This document shows, in pieces, positions 1 to 9,810 of a DNA stretch of 64,000 nucleotides. The DNA is from Amanita rubescens (taxonomy: Eukaryota > Basidiomycota > Agaricomycetes > Agaricales > Amanitaceae), in assembly GCA_015039365.1 (NCBI GenBank), contig WION01000008.1, positions 620,001 to 684,000 of the forward strand, written 5' to 3'. The translations under genes were made by a program, and so were the position numbers. The notes beneath the pieces are model-generated. The model was not told where the DNA came from. It ran no database searches and worked only from the letters and a program-made list of their open reading frames with translations. The first letter of the stretch is position 1, and every line of letters begins with the position of its first letter.

Positions 1-315
1 AGAATTCACGCTACCAGGAAGGATAAGTCGTTGGTAGTCATCAGGCAATAGCCTGGAAATCTTCGCCTTTTTCTGGCGCGCAGGCTTAACGTTTACTTCT
101 TAGATACTCATTTGCTATGGAATAAAGAGTCTAGTCTTACGGGGCAGGGAGCGTCCGAGGTATCCGGGCTCTACTTGAGAAGCGACGGGTCGCTCTTCCA
201 TTGAGTAATAGTACTCGCAAATTTGATCTATGACTTGATAGCCTGCCTTTCGGAACCTTTGGGCCGTAGTACTAGTAGTAGACTGAGACAGAGGATTGAC
301 AAGGGAGACACGCAC
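1..315 (-). CDS. Aromatic-L-amino-acid (tyrosine/tryptophan-type) decarboxylase, 5' end only, frameshifted
   Basis: The encoded stretch reads FRKAGYQVIDQICEYYYSME, then ERPVASQVEPGYLGRSLP, which is the N-terminus of group II PLP-dependent decarboxylases. These remove CO2 from aromatic amino acids to give amines. After a likely intron (about 62-135) the next exon reads APEKGEDFQAIA and then DDYQRLILPG, again family-typical. The two halves are in different frames, with one surplus base near position 43. The lysine-bearing catalytic part lies beyond the left edge. No good ATG precedes the conserved region, so 315 is only an upper bound for the start. It could be a pseudogene or a gene with a sequence error. 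Family assignment is fairly secure; substrate is unknown. Confidence 0.6.
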
Positions 316-683
316 TGCTCAATGTTCATTGTTGTGAGAGAGAGGACGATACAGCCAATCCGTGTACCGACGATTGTAACCAGATCATATCATATGTCGC
401 AAGCGCTAAACACTTTGCGGCCCGGCGGCCTCGGCCGACAATGGACGCAATTATGGCACTTGTCGCATGGTGGGTGGCAATGCCCAGATTAAGTACTAAG
501 TGCGAAATATTTCCGCCTCGGACAAGCAATATTGTAGAGCACTGAGGCCTAGGAACATAAGTATATTTCCTGCGACTGCACCGCGTGAAAGTACGTATAC
601 TCAAACAGTCCAACACAATCAACACGTTGACGTGCTATGTTGTTGAGTACTACTAGTGAGTCTGTTACACCGAACACCTGCAC
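316..683. other. Intergenic region with no recognised gene
   Basis: This is the spacer between the divergent decarboxylase fragment and the reductase. Short open frames on both strands show no family resemblance and no splice-linked continuation. It presumably carries both promoters, but I see no clear TATA box. Confidence 0.5.
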
Positions 684-1923
684 ATGTTAAAATTTATCCA
701 CCCAGTGTCGGAATGGCCAATTACGAGCGTGCTGTTTTTTGCAATAGGCGCATTGACTATCATTCGTCTGGTTTACCGTACCGTGTCAGTCATGTTGCAA
801 ACGTTCATTCTCCCTGGTGCTAGTGTGTGTACATTCAAGAAGACTTTATCAAGGATTCTGATTAGTCCTTCCAGCTCAAAAAGTTCGGTGTGCGTGATGG
901 GGCATGGGCTGTAGTCACGGGCGCATCGGACGGTATTGGCAAAGAATTCTCATTTCAGCTTGCCAAAGCGGGATTCAACATTCTCTTGGTTGCTAGGAAC
1001 AAAACGGTCTTGGAAGAGACCGCAGCAGAGATTCGTATGGACTACATGTTTTCTCCTGTAATTATAAAAAACTAATATTCTCATAGGGAACAAGTATCCT
1101 CAAATTTCCACGCGCACACACTCCATAGACTTCGCTATCCTTGATGAGAATGCATACGCGGAGTTATCAGAGGTCCTTCGTAGTTTGGATATTGGGGTTC
1201 TTGGTAAGCTAGGTTTTAATAATGAATCTACGGTGAAGTAATTCAACACCTTCAGTCAACAATGTTGGAAAATCACATGCAATGCCAGCTTATCTTGTTG
1301 ATACACCTCAACCCGAGATAACTGACATTGTGAATGTCAACGTACATGCTACGTTACGTGTTACCTATGCAGCTCTGCCCGGCATGGTTCTACGGTAAGC
1401 ACTACTTACTTTTGTTTTCCTGCATCTTAGATGTTATGAAGCAAGCGGGGTTTGATCCTGAACGTTGGCTCGTTCGCTGGAGCTGTTCCTTCTCCGATGC
1501 TGGCTACGTATTCTGGCACAAAGGCATTCCTCTCTACGTTTTCAAGTGCCTTGGGCGAAGAAGTGAGGCAGCACAATATCGTTGTCGAACATATCAACAC
1601 ATACTTCATCGTATGATCACATACTGTTCAGTTGCCATTAACTTATGTGTATTTAGGTGTCGAAGTTGTCCAAAATCCGTAAGGCGTCTGTGATGATTCC
1701 TACACCTGGGCCGTACGTGCGGTCTGTCCTGTCGAAAATTGGGCTTGGGTGTGGAGCGGCGTGCAGCGGACGGCCGAACACGTCGACGCCGTACTGGTCG
1801 CATGCGCTGCTAGACTACGGGATAAATATGATTGGGATGCCTGGGTTGTTCATCAGATATACGCATGGGCTACATAAGAGCATTCGGAAACGGGCATTGC
1901 GGCGAGAGGCCAAGAATAGATAG
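684..1923 (+). CDS. IFA38: Very-long-chain 3-oxoacyl-CoA reductase (ER fatty-acid elongation)
   Basis: Short-chain dehydrogenase that reduces 3-ketoacyl-CoA with NADPH in the second step of very-long-chain fatty acid elongation at the ER. Exons are about 684-824, 875-1034, 1087-1203, 1256-1394, 1442-1610 and 1657-1923, giving 330 codons, normal for the family. An N-terminal membrane segment (residues ~12-35) precedes the Rossmann fold. TGASDGIG is the cofactor motif, NNVG the structural motif, and NVGSF...YSGTK carries catalytic Ser, Tyr and Lys. The join before [11 protein letters not shown] needs an AAG acceptor at 1439-1441; the TAG just upstream gives the wrong frame. No break is seen. 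It stands alone between divergent and tandem neighbours. Confidence 0.9.
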
Positions 1924-2032
1924 ACTAGTTTGGAATGATTTGTTTGTTTCAATGTTTGTGCGAGATGACATGCGTCTGCAGCGTGTAGGTCAGACTCTCT
2001 GAGAACAGCGTCGACTGTCTTCTCCTCTCACA

Positions 2033-5000
2033 ATGAAACGGGGCCCTTCGAGAGTACCCTCGCCCGCACCAACTACCTTCTCTGGAATCTCTAATTATCG
2101 TAATACCGATTCCTATAGATCTGGTAACAAGAATGTCCCCGCCGTCCCAGCTTTGGACTACCGTTCCGTCTCTAAGATACACTTCGATGAACTCTCTCGT
2201 TACCTTGCTGTGTACTTAGCAAAATGTTCGATTTGTGTCCGCCCCCTCTGATCTCAGCTAATTCCATCCGCTGCAGCACCTCCAAATTCTCGCACAACGG
2301 CCCGACAGAAGCTCACAAGATTAACAATTCAGCAGTTCCATGAACTCTCCACAGACGTCTATGATGAGCTTATGCGTAGAAAGAATGAAAACGAGGGTCT
2401 GTTAATCTATCATTACTTTGTACAACATCATTTCATCTTCAAATAGTTCCCTTCCTGCCGGTCAGAGAAGACTTCCATCCAAAGCGTAACCAAGCACGAC
2501 AGAAACTCGCAACACTTCCCACCTCACGTTTCGAAGATCTCTCAAGCGACGTCTATTTCGAACTCTCAAGGAGATACCCAGAATTCAAGGAAAATGTATG
2601 TCTATCGGCTTTTTTTATTGCGCCGTCAGTTGTTATATTCTTGCAGCCCTCCGGACGTGGTAGTTCTGCCTCTGCTTACGACGACTCCCCTGCACCTGAA
2701 TTTTATGCTGGATCCCCTCCCCGTGCAACTAATAGCTCTCGGACTTCTGGTCGAACCTCCGCCGATAGACCCTCAGATAGTGGGTATGGGGGAAGTGGTC
2801 CCAGCCGTAAACCCTCAGTGGATAGGCGACGAACGAACGAAAGCGACTACTATCCGACCCGTCGGAGCGACGACGCTTATAGACGAGTCGACGATTCATA
2901 TCTGCCACAGGCTCGAGCGGGTGAAGATGGATATGGTGCTGGTTCCCGCCGTAGACCGTCACAAGATATTCCTCGTCGACCGGAGGATAGGGATCGGTCG
3001 ATGAACGCTAGTATCGATCACGGAAGACGACCAAGCGGTTCCACGAGTGTTGGCGGAATGAGTGACATGACGGCGACTGGCAGTACTGCTGCGGGGCAGA
3101 GTGCGACAGCAACTAGCGGAATGATCATTCCAACCAAGAGCACGATTGAGGAAGAGTACATTGAAGTGCCTTATGGACGCGAACTGCGCGACAGTGTTGA
3201 TGAACGCGATCAAAGCAGAGACATAGGCAGGGATCACGGAACGACAAGTGCACTAACTGATGGCGAGCCAGATAGTGCCAGCGATTACCCAAGCCCATTG
3301 AGTCCTCGAAGCCCGCCGGCCGGGTTGAGTGGGCTGAGTGCTAGACTCAAAGTAATGGAAGATGAGGACGACGAAACCGGCATCCCTCGCAATGGTGAAG
3401 ATTACTACGACAAATTTGGGAGGTCATCCGTGAATTCTGACAGGTCAGCGAATGGTCCTGTTGGCACTCGTGCTGTACAGGGCCGCACAAGTCTTGCAGA
3501 GGAGCAAGAAAAGTTGCGCCGTGAATACGAATTTAAGATAGCAACATTGCAAGGACAGATATCAAACCTTCAACGAGATGCTGGGGATATCGCTGATAGA
3601 GATAGGAAACTGAGGGACGGTGAAGCTCGGGTGAAACAATTAGAGGACGAACTAACCGGGTTTCGTCGTGTGCGTTTTAGCTCTTTCTGTGTACATCTGT
3701 GTTTGTTGATTAATACTTTCCAGCGGGCCGAGGAACAAGCTACCATTGTTAGGGCCCTACAAAAGGATTTAGATGAGTTGCAAGGCGTTCGTCAGCGCGA
3801 AAAGGAACGCGAATCTCGACGGGCTGCCGAAGACGAAGACGAACTTCAAATACTGCGTAACAGATTGGAGAAGCTTGAAGAAGACAAACAAAATTGGCAG
3901 ACGAGGGTAAGAACATACGGTTGTCTGGGCTATCATTGGTTGATTTAGGTATGCTAGACGGATGCAGGACTGGTCGATAACCTCAAGTCTGAGTTGGAGG
4001 GACTTATGTCGGAACTCACCGATCTCTCGCGCCGTAATGATGAATTGATGGCTGCTAAAGAATCGGACTCAAAGGTTATACGAGAACTTGATAACCAACT
4101 CAAGGAATATAAGAGAAAGTATGAACAGGCCAAGACAGAATTGAGGACAGTGAAAGGTAATACGTCCTCGTCCATGAGCTCAAATGTCGCTAATGATTCG
4201 TACAGCGACATCGCAGCTCTTCTTACAGCCACCTAACTTCGACGATCAACTACCATTTTCATCTGAGGGTGGAATTCTCGACATCCATATCACGGCTTTC
4301 CAGTCTGCTATTGACAGCCTTTTGACACTGGGGCGCTCGAACGCACCGACACGTGTTTTACAGCCCATGAAGTCTGTCGTCAATGCCGTCACAGCGATCA
4401 TCGACGATGTGCGAGCGTATGAACGGAAAACACAGCGTGATTATACAGACGTTGACATCGAGTCACTCCAAGCTCTGCGCGAGAGAGCAGAAGCAACGCT
4501 GAGCAACCTTGCCGTTGCATCAAAAACGCATGCAACCAGCGCTGGAATGTCGCCTGTGAGCTTACTCGATGCTGCAGCTAGCCATGTTTCCGTCACAATA
4601 ACTGAGATGGGCAAAACTGTGCAAATCAGGAAAGCAACCAAGGCTGAACAGGAAAGGTTTTCCATGACGCAGTACTCACCTAGTAATTCGACTTCGTTTG
4701 GTGGATTCGTATCTACGTTGCGTTCAATTGACGAAGTAAAACCTGCACATCAGCGAAAGGCGAGCGGTTTGTCCGTCTCATCAAACAAAGGACGACATCA
4801 TGAAGTGACCGCATCTCCTCCGTATGGCCGTTCGGAACTTAAACGCCGTCCCCAATCAGATAATTCAAGCTCTGAGCGGACGAGCTCGCCACCGCCCATA
4901 TTTGATCAACAGAACTCAGGTGGAGCAATGAGCGACGACTCGGGAGCAGCTGAAGGACCGGAAGATAATTGGGCAGAGCTGACTGTAAATGTTTTGAAAT

Positions 5001-5366
5001 GTTTTAAACTGTTCGATCACTGATGTTGACTTCACTCAGCGATATCTAGACGTTCAAACCGGAGCAATCGTGGTTGCAATTCAAAGTGTCCTAACCGGGG
5101 TTCGAAGTGCAACGCCGTCACCCTCACTGAATGAGAACCTAACACAAATCATTACCATTGTGTCAAGCATTGTGGCCGTATGCAAGGATAATTTGCCGCC
5201 CAACTCCATTCAGCAAGGAAACGATATATTACGCGATCTCAGCGATCATGCAAACAGGCTCAGCGAAGTGCAGGCACTACCTGAGCTTACGAAAGAATCA
5301 CGACAGGTAATGGCCAAGTCGAGCTATGCCATTGCCAATGCAATGAAGGCATTAATGAAGCTTTAA
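2033..5366 (+). CDS. SPA2: Polarisome scaffold Spa2 (GIT/Spa2 homology domain)
   Basis: Scaffold of the polarisome at hyphal tips, linking formin, MAPK modules and polarity factors. Two Spa2-homology repeats are readable near the N-terminus: KLTRLTIQQFHELSTDVYDE and, in the next exon, KLATLPTSRFEDLSSDVYFE, each followed by a basic RR-K/Y stretch. A long Ser/Arg-rich low-complexity region follows (about 2650-3480), then a coiled coil (3490-4160) and a conserved C-terminal helical block ending at MKALMKL. Seven or more short introns are needed (for example about 2595-2646, 3670-3723, 4157-4205). All joins keep frame, so this long gene is intact, unlike several neighbours. Confidence 0.9.
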
Positions 5367-5367
5367 T

Positions 5368-5398
5368 TTCGTTCATTCGTTCGTTCGTTCGTTCGTTC
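5368..5398. repeat. TTCG tetranucleotide microsatellite
   Basis: About seven tandem GTTC/TTCG units with one variant unit (ATTC) lie directly after the SPA2 stop codon, in the presumed 3' UTR. It is a simple sequence repeat with no evident function. Confidence 0.9.
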
Positions 5399-5484
5399 TA
5401 TGCGCCTACTTTTATCGGATAATTACCATTGTATACATATTTACATTCGGCTTGAGCTTCAAACATGACCAACTAATCACGCCA

Positions 5485-5990
5485 TTTCAACGTCTGAGCA
5501 CCTCATTTTCAGGTCAAGTCTAGTAGAAATACCTGCATACTTACGTTTCTTACCTTCCGTACGATCCTTACCCTTCTTCAATCGCTTTTGCATTTCTTCG
5601 TTGCTGTGCGGTGTCTGGACAACCAAGCTCTCAGAGTAGTCACTGGCCTAGGCGGACTTTCCGCTTTCTGACGTATTATTGACGAGCTCATGCTCATGGC
5701 TAGATTCTCTGGTCGTTGCTTTGCGACCTGCTGGGTACAATCTCAAGGTCCCAGTTCTGTGGAAGGTCACCTTCACCCCCGTAACTCCTTCTCCTCGGCC
5801 CCCGTCGCTCACGGCATAGGCTCGCTCGGCACTTGCTTCATCTTTTAACAAACTAGGCCATCGCCCATATAGGAAACCTGCCCGTTGTCAGTGTCGCCAG
5901 TCGTCCCATAAGGAGGATTCCCTGTCCAAGATCCGGTGAACCACAGACCACCGTGGTCACACGACACCCGCAGCCTGTCGTTTTAGATTC
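5485..5990 (-). CDS. Small uncharacterised protein with lysine-rich C-terminus
   Basis: A reading frame can be followed on the minus strand: first LWFTGSWTGNPPYGTTGD...GQVSYMGDG, then LKDEASAERAYAVSDGGRGE...VTFHRTGTLRLYPAGRK, then DYSESLVVQTPHSNEEMQKR with LKKGKDRTEGKKRK. The last two parts are in one frame with only a TAG between them (5648-5650); a 37-nt GT...AG intron would remove it. The first two parts need another join that I could not place cleanly. I recognise no family. The organised, non-repetitive amino acid use suggests a real or recently lost gene. Start and stop are estimates. Confidence 0.35.
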
Positions 5991-6166
5991 CGATTTGAGT
6001 GAGTTAACCGGTCAGGAGTGGCTCGTTGACGTGTTGCACGGGTAATTGCGGAACAGAAATGTTTCTAGTACGCTTCTTTCGCATTGTTCGGCAGTTTTAC
6101 TGCACTTTTTTGTACATAATTAGGTCTATAAAAACCCCAATTTTTCCTTCATTCCACATTATTGAG

Positions 6167-8456
6167 ATGAGCTCGTCCTCCTCACCGCACTCCTCCAGCG
6201 GCTCTGAATCTGGCCACAGCCGTGCTAGTACCCCCAATTCAGATTTTTCCCTCCACGGAGACTTGCAAGGTCCCAACTCCCAAAGTCTTCGTGCGCATCC
6301 CTTCCACACAATGGGGCCCAAAGGAGTTGAATTCCATATTCCACAAGCAAGCTGCTGGCGGGCTTACTGAGTATCTATCTCCCTAGGACCGCGAACGATT
6401 GCGCGGATCCAGTCGACGACCAATTCGGTTGGATAAAAGAGAGCATCAGCATCGGCGGCAGAAGGATTGATTACCATCTCGGAACAACTCCAGAGGGAGT
6501 GGATTTGAGCCAACTCGAGGTGCCGTAACAAAGAATAATGTCCCTGCCGGACCTAATGAAATAATTTGGTTATTCAGTTAATCCAGCCCGTTGATCCAAT
6601 TCAAGCATCGCACTTGGAGTTATTTTCAACCGCTTCATTACGTTCAGTCGTATCCGTTTTAACTGACGAAGGCCGGTGGTCCCTTCACATATTGGAAAGG
6701 CCAGCTTTCTCGTTCCTCCCCCTATCGGCCACCCCCAGTTTTCTCCCACTTTCCGATAAAGGTTCACCCGAAAGAAAAGGTAATATACCCACATTGGAAG
6801 AATGGCGCGTTTTGTGGTCTGCCTGGGACCTCGTGACTTTACATATGATTCCGCGAGCGATGTTACATGAGAAGCCCATTGACTTACGACACAAGTGCCT
6901 TTTTTACATTGGACACATTCCGACGTTAGTGGACTTTTCCTTTTTTCTTTTTTTGCTCATCCAATGTTTCCTGCAGGTTTCTGGATATGCTATTGTCGAA
7001 GGCCATTGGCGGGGGTGCATCCGAACCGAGTCACTTTTGGCACATATTTGAGGTTTGTCCGAACCAAATTACCCGACACAGATCAATGTTATTTACTCTA
7101 TTTATAATTAGAGAGGTATTGACCCTCATGTCGATGATCCGGACCACTGTCACGTACGTCCTATGCAGAGCACCATATGATCCCTTGCTTAATGATATTA
7201 TAGAGACACTCTGAGGTCCCAGAGAAGGATGACGACTGGCCGATTCTTGAATCGATCCTGGTTTTTCGTGACAATGTTCGTGCTCGTCTGACTCGGCTTT
7301 ATCGTGAACTTGGAAACGGCGAACGGCTGCTCACACGTAACATTGCGCGCACGCTTATTATGACTATTGAGCACGAAAGTTTTCACATTGAAGTAAGTTT
7401 CACAATCATTGTATCTTGGAGTGGCCGAAGATGTGTGAACGCAGACTCTTCTATATATGCTCATACAACGTGCGGGCACCGGGATGTTGCCACCGCCTGG
7501 CTTCTCAACCCCACCATGGGAACTACTTGCTCACCATTGGGCAAATTTGCATGCTCCGCCTGAACCAGCGGTCATTCTAGGCCCTGAACTAATTACGCTT
7601 GGGCACGATGATTGTGAAGATCAAGATCTCATGGACGAACACAAATTTGCTGTCCATGGGCGAACTTTTGGGTGGGATAATGAGAGCCCGGCAAGAGTTA
7701 TTGCCGTTGGCCGTTTCAAGGCGGATTGGCGACCAGTAACTAACAGAGAATTTGAGTCATTTTGGAGGAAGCGTGACGATATATCGTTGCCGAAAAGCTG
7801 GTGCTTGGAGAACGGAGAACTGAAGGTACACCCACTTCAATGATAACAATATTTTTCCTTGACGTGCGGAAATAGGTGCGAACGATATACGGCCCAGTTC
7901 CAATGGAAATTGCGTGTAACTGGCCTGTACTTGCATCTTATGATGATCTTGCACTCTATGCACAGTCGAAGGGCGGACGCCTTCCTACTGAGCCAGAACT
8001 GCGGCTTATTTTTGGACAAGTATGATGTCGGTTATGAGGGTGGCGCAAACGTTGGATTTAGGAATTGGCATGGCATGCCGTTGGTCACACATTCTCTTTC
8101 TTTGGGTTAGAGCTAACAACTAGCTACAGAGCGACAACGGGTCCTTGACGAGCACAATGGTCGTGGTTCGAACGGAGGTATTTGGGAGTGGACTTCAACT
8201 CTATTTGATACCCACGATGGCCTGTCTCCAACAAAGATATTCCCAGGGTATTCAACTGATTTCTTCGACACGAAGCATCACGTTGTGGTATGTAGTTCGA
8301 AATCTCATATTTTGAGCGCTACCTAATTCCGCGTGCAGCTTGGGGCATCTCTATGCAACGACTCCGCGTCTTGCTGGTCGAAGGACACTCAGAAATTTCT
8401 ATCAGCACAATTATCCCTATGCATGGGTTGGCGCGAGGGTAGTGTACGACATCTAG
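6167..8456 (+). pseudogene. EGT1: Egt1-like ergothioneine biosynthesis gene, N-terminally truncated and frame-broken
   Basis: Fungal Egt1 joins an EgtD-type histidine methyltransferase to an EgtB-type sulfoxide synthase (DinB-like plus FGE-sulfatase fold). Here the end of the methyltransferase is readable (DEGRWSLHILERP, ~6660-6705). The DinB part follows (WSAWDLVTLHMIP, DLRHKCLFYIGHIPT) with the iron-ligand motif HESFH in IEHESFHIE (~7365). The FGE part has YEGGANVGFRNWH, NGRGSNGGIWEWTST, KHHVV and ATTPRLAGRRTLRNFYQHNY. The roughly 300-residue methyltransferase core is missing: only ~430 nt lie between the first ATG-led frame (MSSSSSPHSSSGS..., unrelated) and the remnant. In addition three single-base frame breaks occur near 8005-8013, 8141-8147 and 8348-8352. 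Introns elsewhere splice well. A decayed copy is likely, though assembly errors may explain the small breaks. Confidence 0.75.
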
Positions 8457-8554
8457 TTACATATCGTGTAATTAAACTTGTGTCCCGAAGTATGCTATAT
8501 ATTTTATTCTCGCGAGACCTAGATAGGGAGATATATTGTAGGGTATTGATATAA

Positions 8555-9646
8555 TTAGGATGTATTGAGAACAAATCTCCAAAGCCCAAAAAGAATGTTG
8601 ATAAGGAACCCGACAACAAGGCCTACTTGCATGCTCTCGCTGAAGTAGAAATTAATATAGGCGAAATAATAGATTGAAAATCACGCACGATAGTATGACG
8701 TTGGGAGTTGTGTCATGTGCTATACCGTCTTCCCAGAAGACAGCCGCCGGTTGATTACGCATGAAGAAGAACGGAAGTATAGGAAAGAAAAATCCAATAA
8801 CAATTCCTTGAAGTACGGAAGAACTGGACGAAGTTGACGATTGCGAAAGCGATGCTGTGCTTGCATTATCCAGAGAATCGAATCCATTGTTCCTCAAGCG
8901 ACCGCGCATACTCGTCATCTAATCGTTCTGAGCATTTTACAAAGATCATGAACAGTGAAGTTGCGCACATTCTTCCTCCGTCTCAAAATCTAGGTCGAGA
9001 TAGTTCATCAACGAGCGACTATGAAACTGACGTCGAAAGTTGGCAATATCAGATTCTGAGAAACCCATAGATGCGAGCCTATCAAATCCTCTCTGAGGCT
9101 TTATTTGAGCTGTCTGGTACGTGAAGGATACTTTAGGACCGTCATATATCCTTGGAGGCGAAGAAGTACCTGAGTCCTTGCATCGTCCTCCTCTTCTCCC
9201 GGTTCTAAAGACGGGCCTACGGAGCAATGCAACCAAGCTGTATTCTGGGGCCTATCTGGTGATGCGTCGTCAGCGCCCTTTTGCTGGCGTTCCTCAATGG
9301 GGGCAAAGTGCGATAACAGATGGGCGCCATCGGTTAGTAGCTGTCCAGACAGTATCAGCCGCAACCGCCTGTCCCTTAGCTCTGGACGAGCTTGACGGAT
9401 CTAGGCCAATGTCAATACAACAACGGCTCTGTGCGTATACAGAACAACTTCACCTTCCTTTTCACAGTCTCGGACTATTTCGCCTTTATGTATGGTGACA
9501 AGTAAATCGGTAACACCCCCTTCCGTGAAGCGTACGACGAAATCTCTCTTGCATTCTTCTGGACTTGAAGTCGGTATATCAGAGGTGGAAGCATGGGAAG
9601 ACGGCTCAACGGCTCGCTGTTTTCCTTTCGCCTTTTCGCTGAGCAT
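8555..9646 (-). CDS. DSC3: Dsc3-like subunit of the Golgi Dsc E3 ubiquitin ligase
   Basis: Membrane subunit of the Dsc/Tul1 ubiquitin ligase, which acts on Golgi/endosomal membrane proteins and, in fission yeast, on SREBP cleavage. The N-terminus has a ubiquitin-like fold (RDFVVRFTEGGVTDLLV, then LRLILSGQLLTDG). The family signature follows: RGFDRLASMGFSESDIANFR and FRRQFHSRSLMNYLDLDFET. Two C-terminal membrane segments end it (VLQGIVIGFFFPILPFFF; VGLVVGFLINILFGLWRFVL). Introns lie about 9119-9174 and 8906-8950. One surplus base near 8880 separates EEQWI from DSLDN. The last exon (~8555-8645) is assigned by similarity and its phase is not clean. It is tail-to-tail with the Egt1 remnant. Confidence 0.8.
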
Positions 9647-9810
9647 CCTGGAAGTGGACGCGACTGCCAGGCATTACAAGTAGGCCACGTGATGGATGCT
9701 ATTACTACTACAGTACTACACGACATATTCTTCTAACTACTACTTAAACATTGCTAATAAATAGGTGAACAATGCAAAAATGCACGGGTATCTGCACGAG
9801 ATGTGTCCAG

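Noticed and set aside
5640..5700. Stop-codon readthrough at the TAG in the small minus-strand gene
   Set aside because: A 37-nt GT...TAG intron ending exactly at that TAG explains it without recoding.
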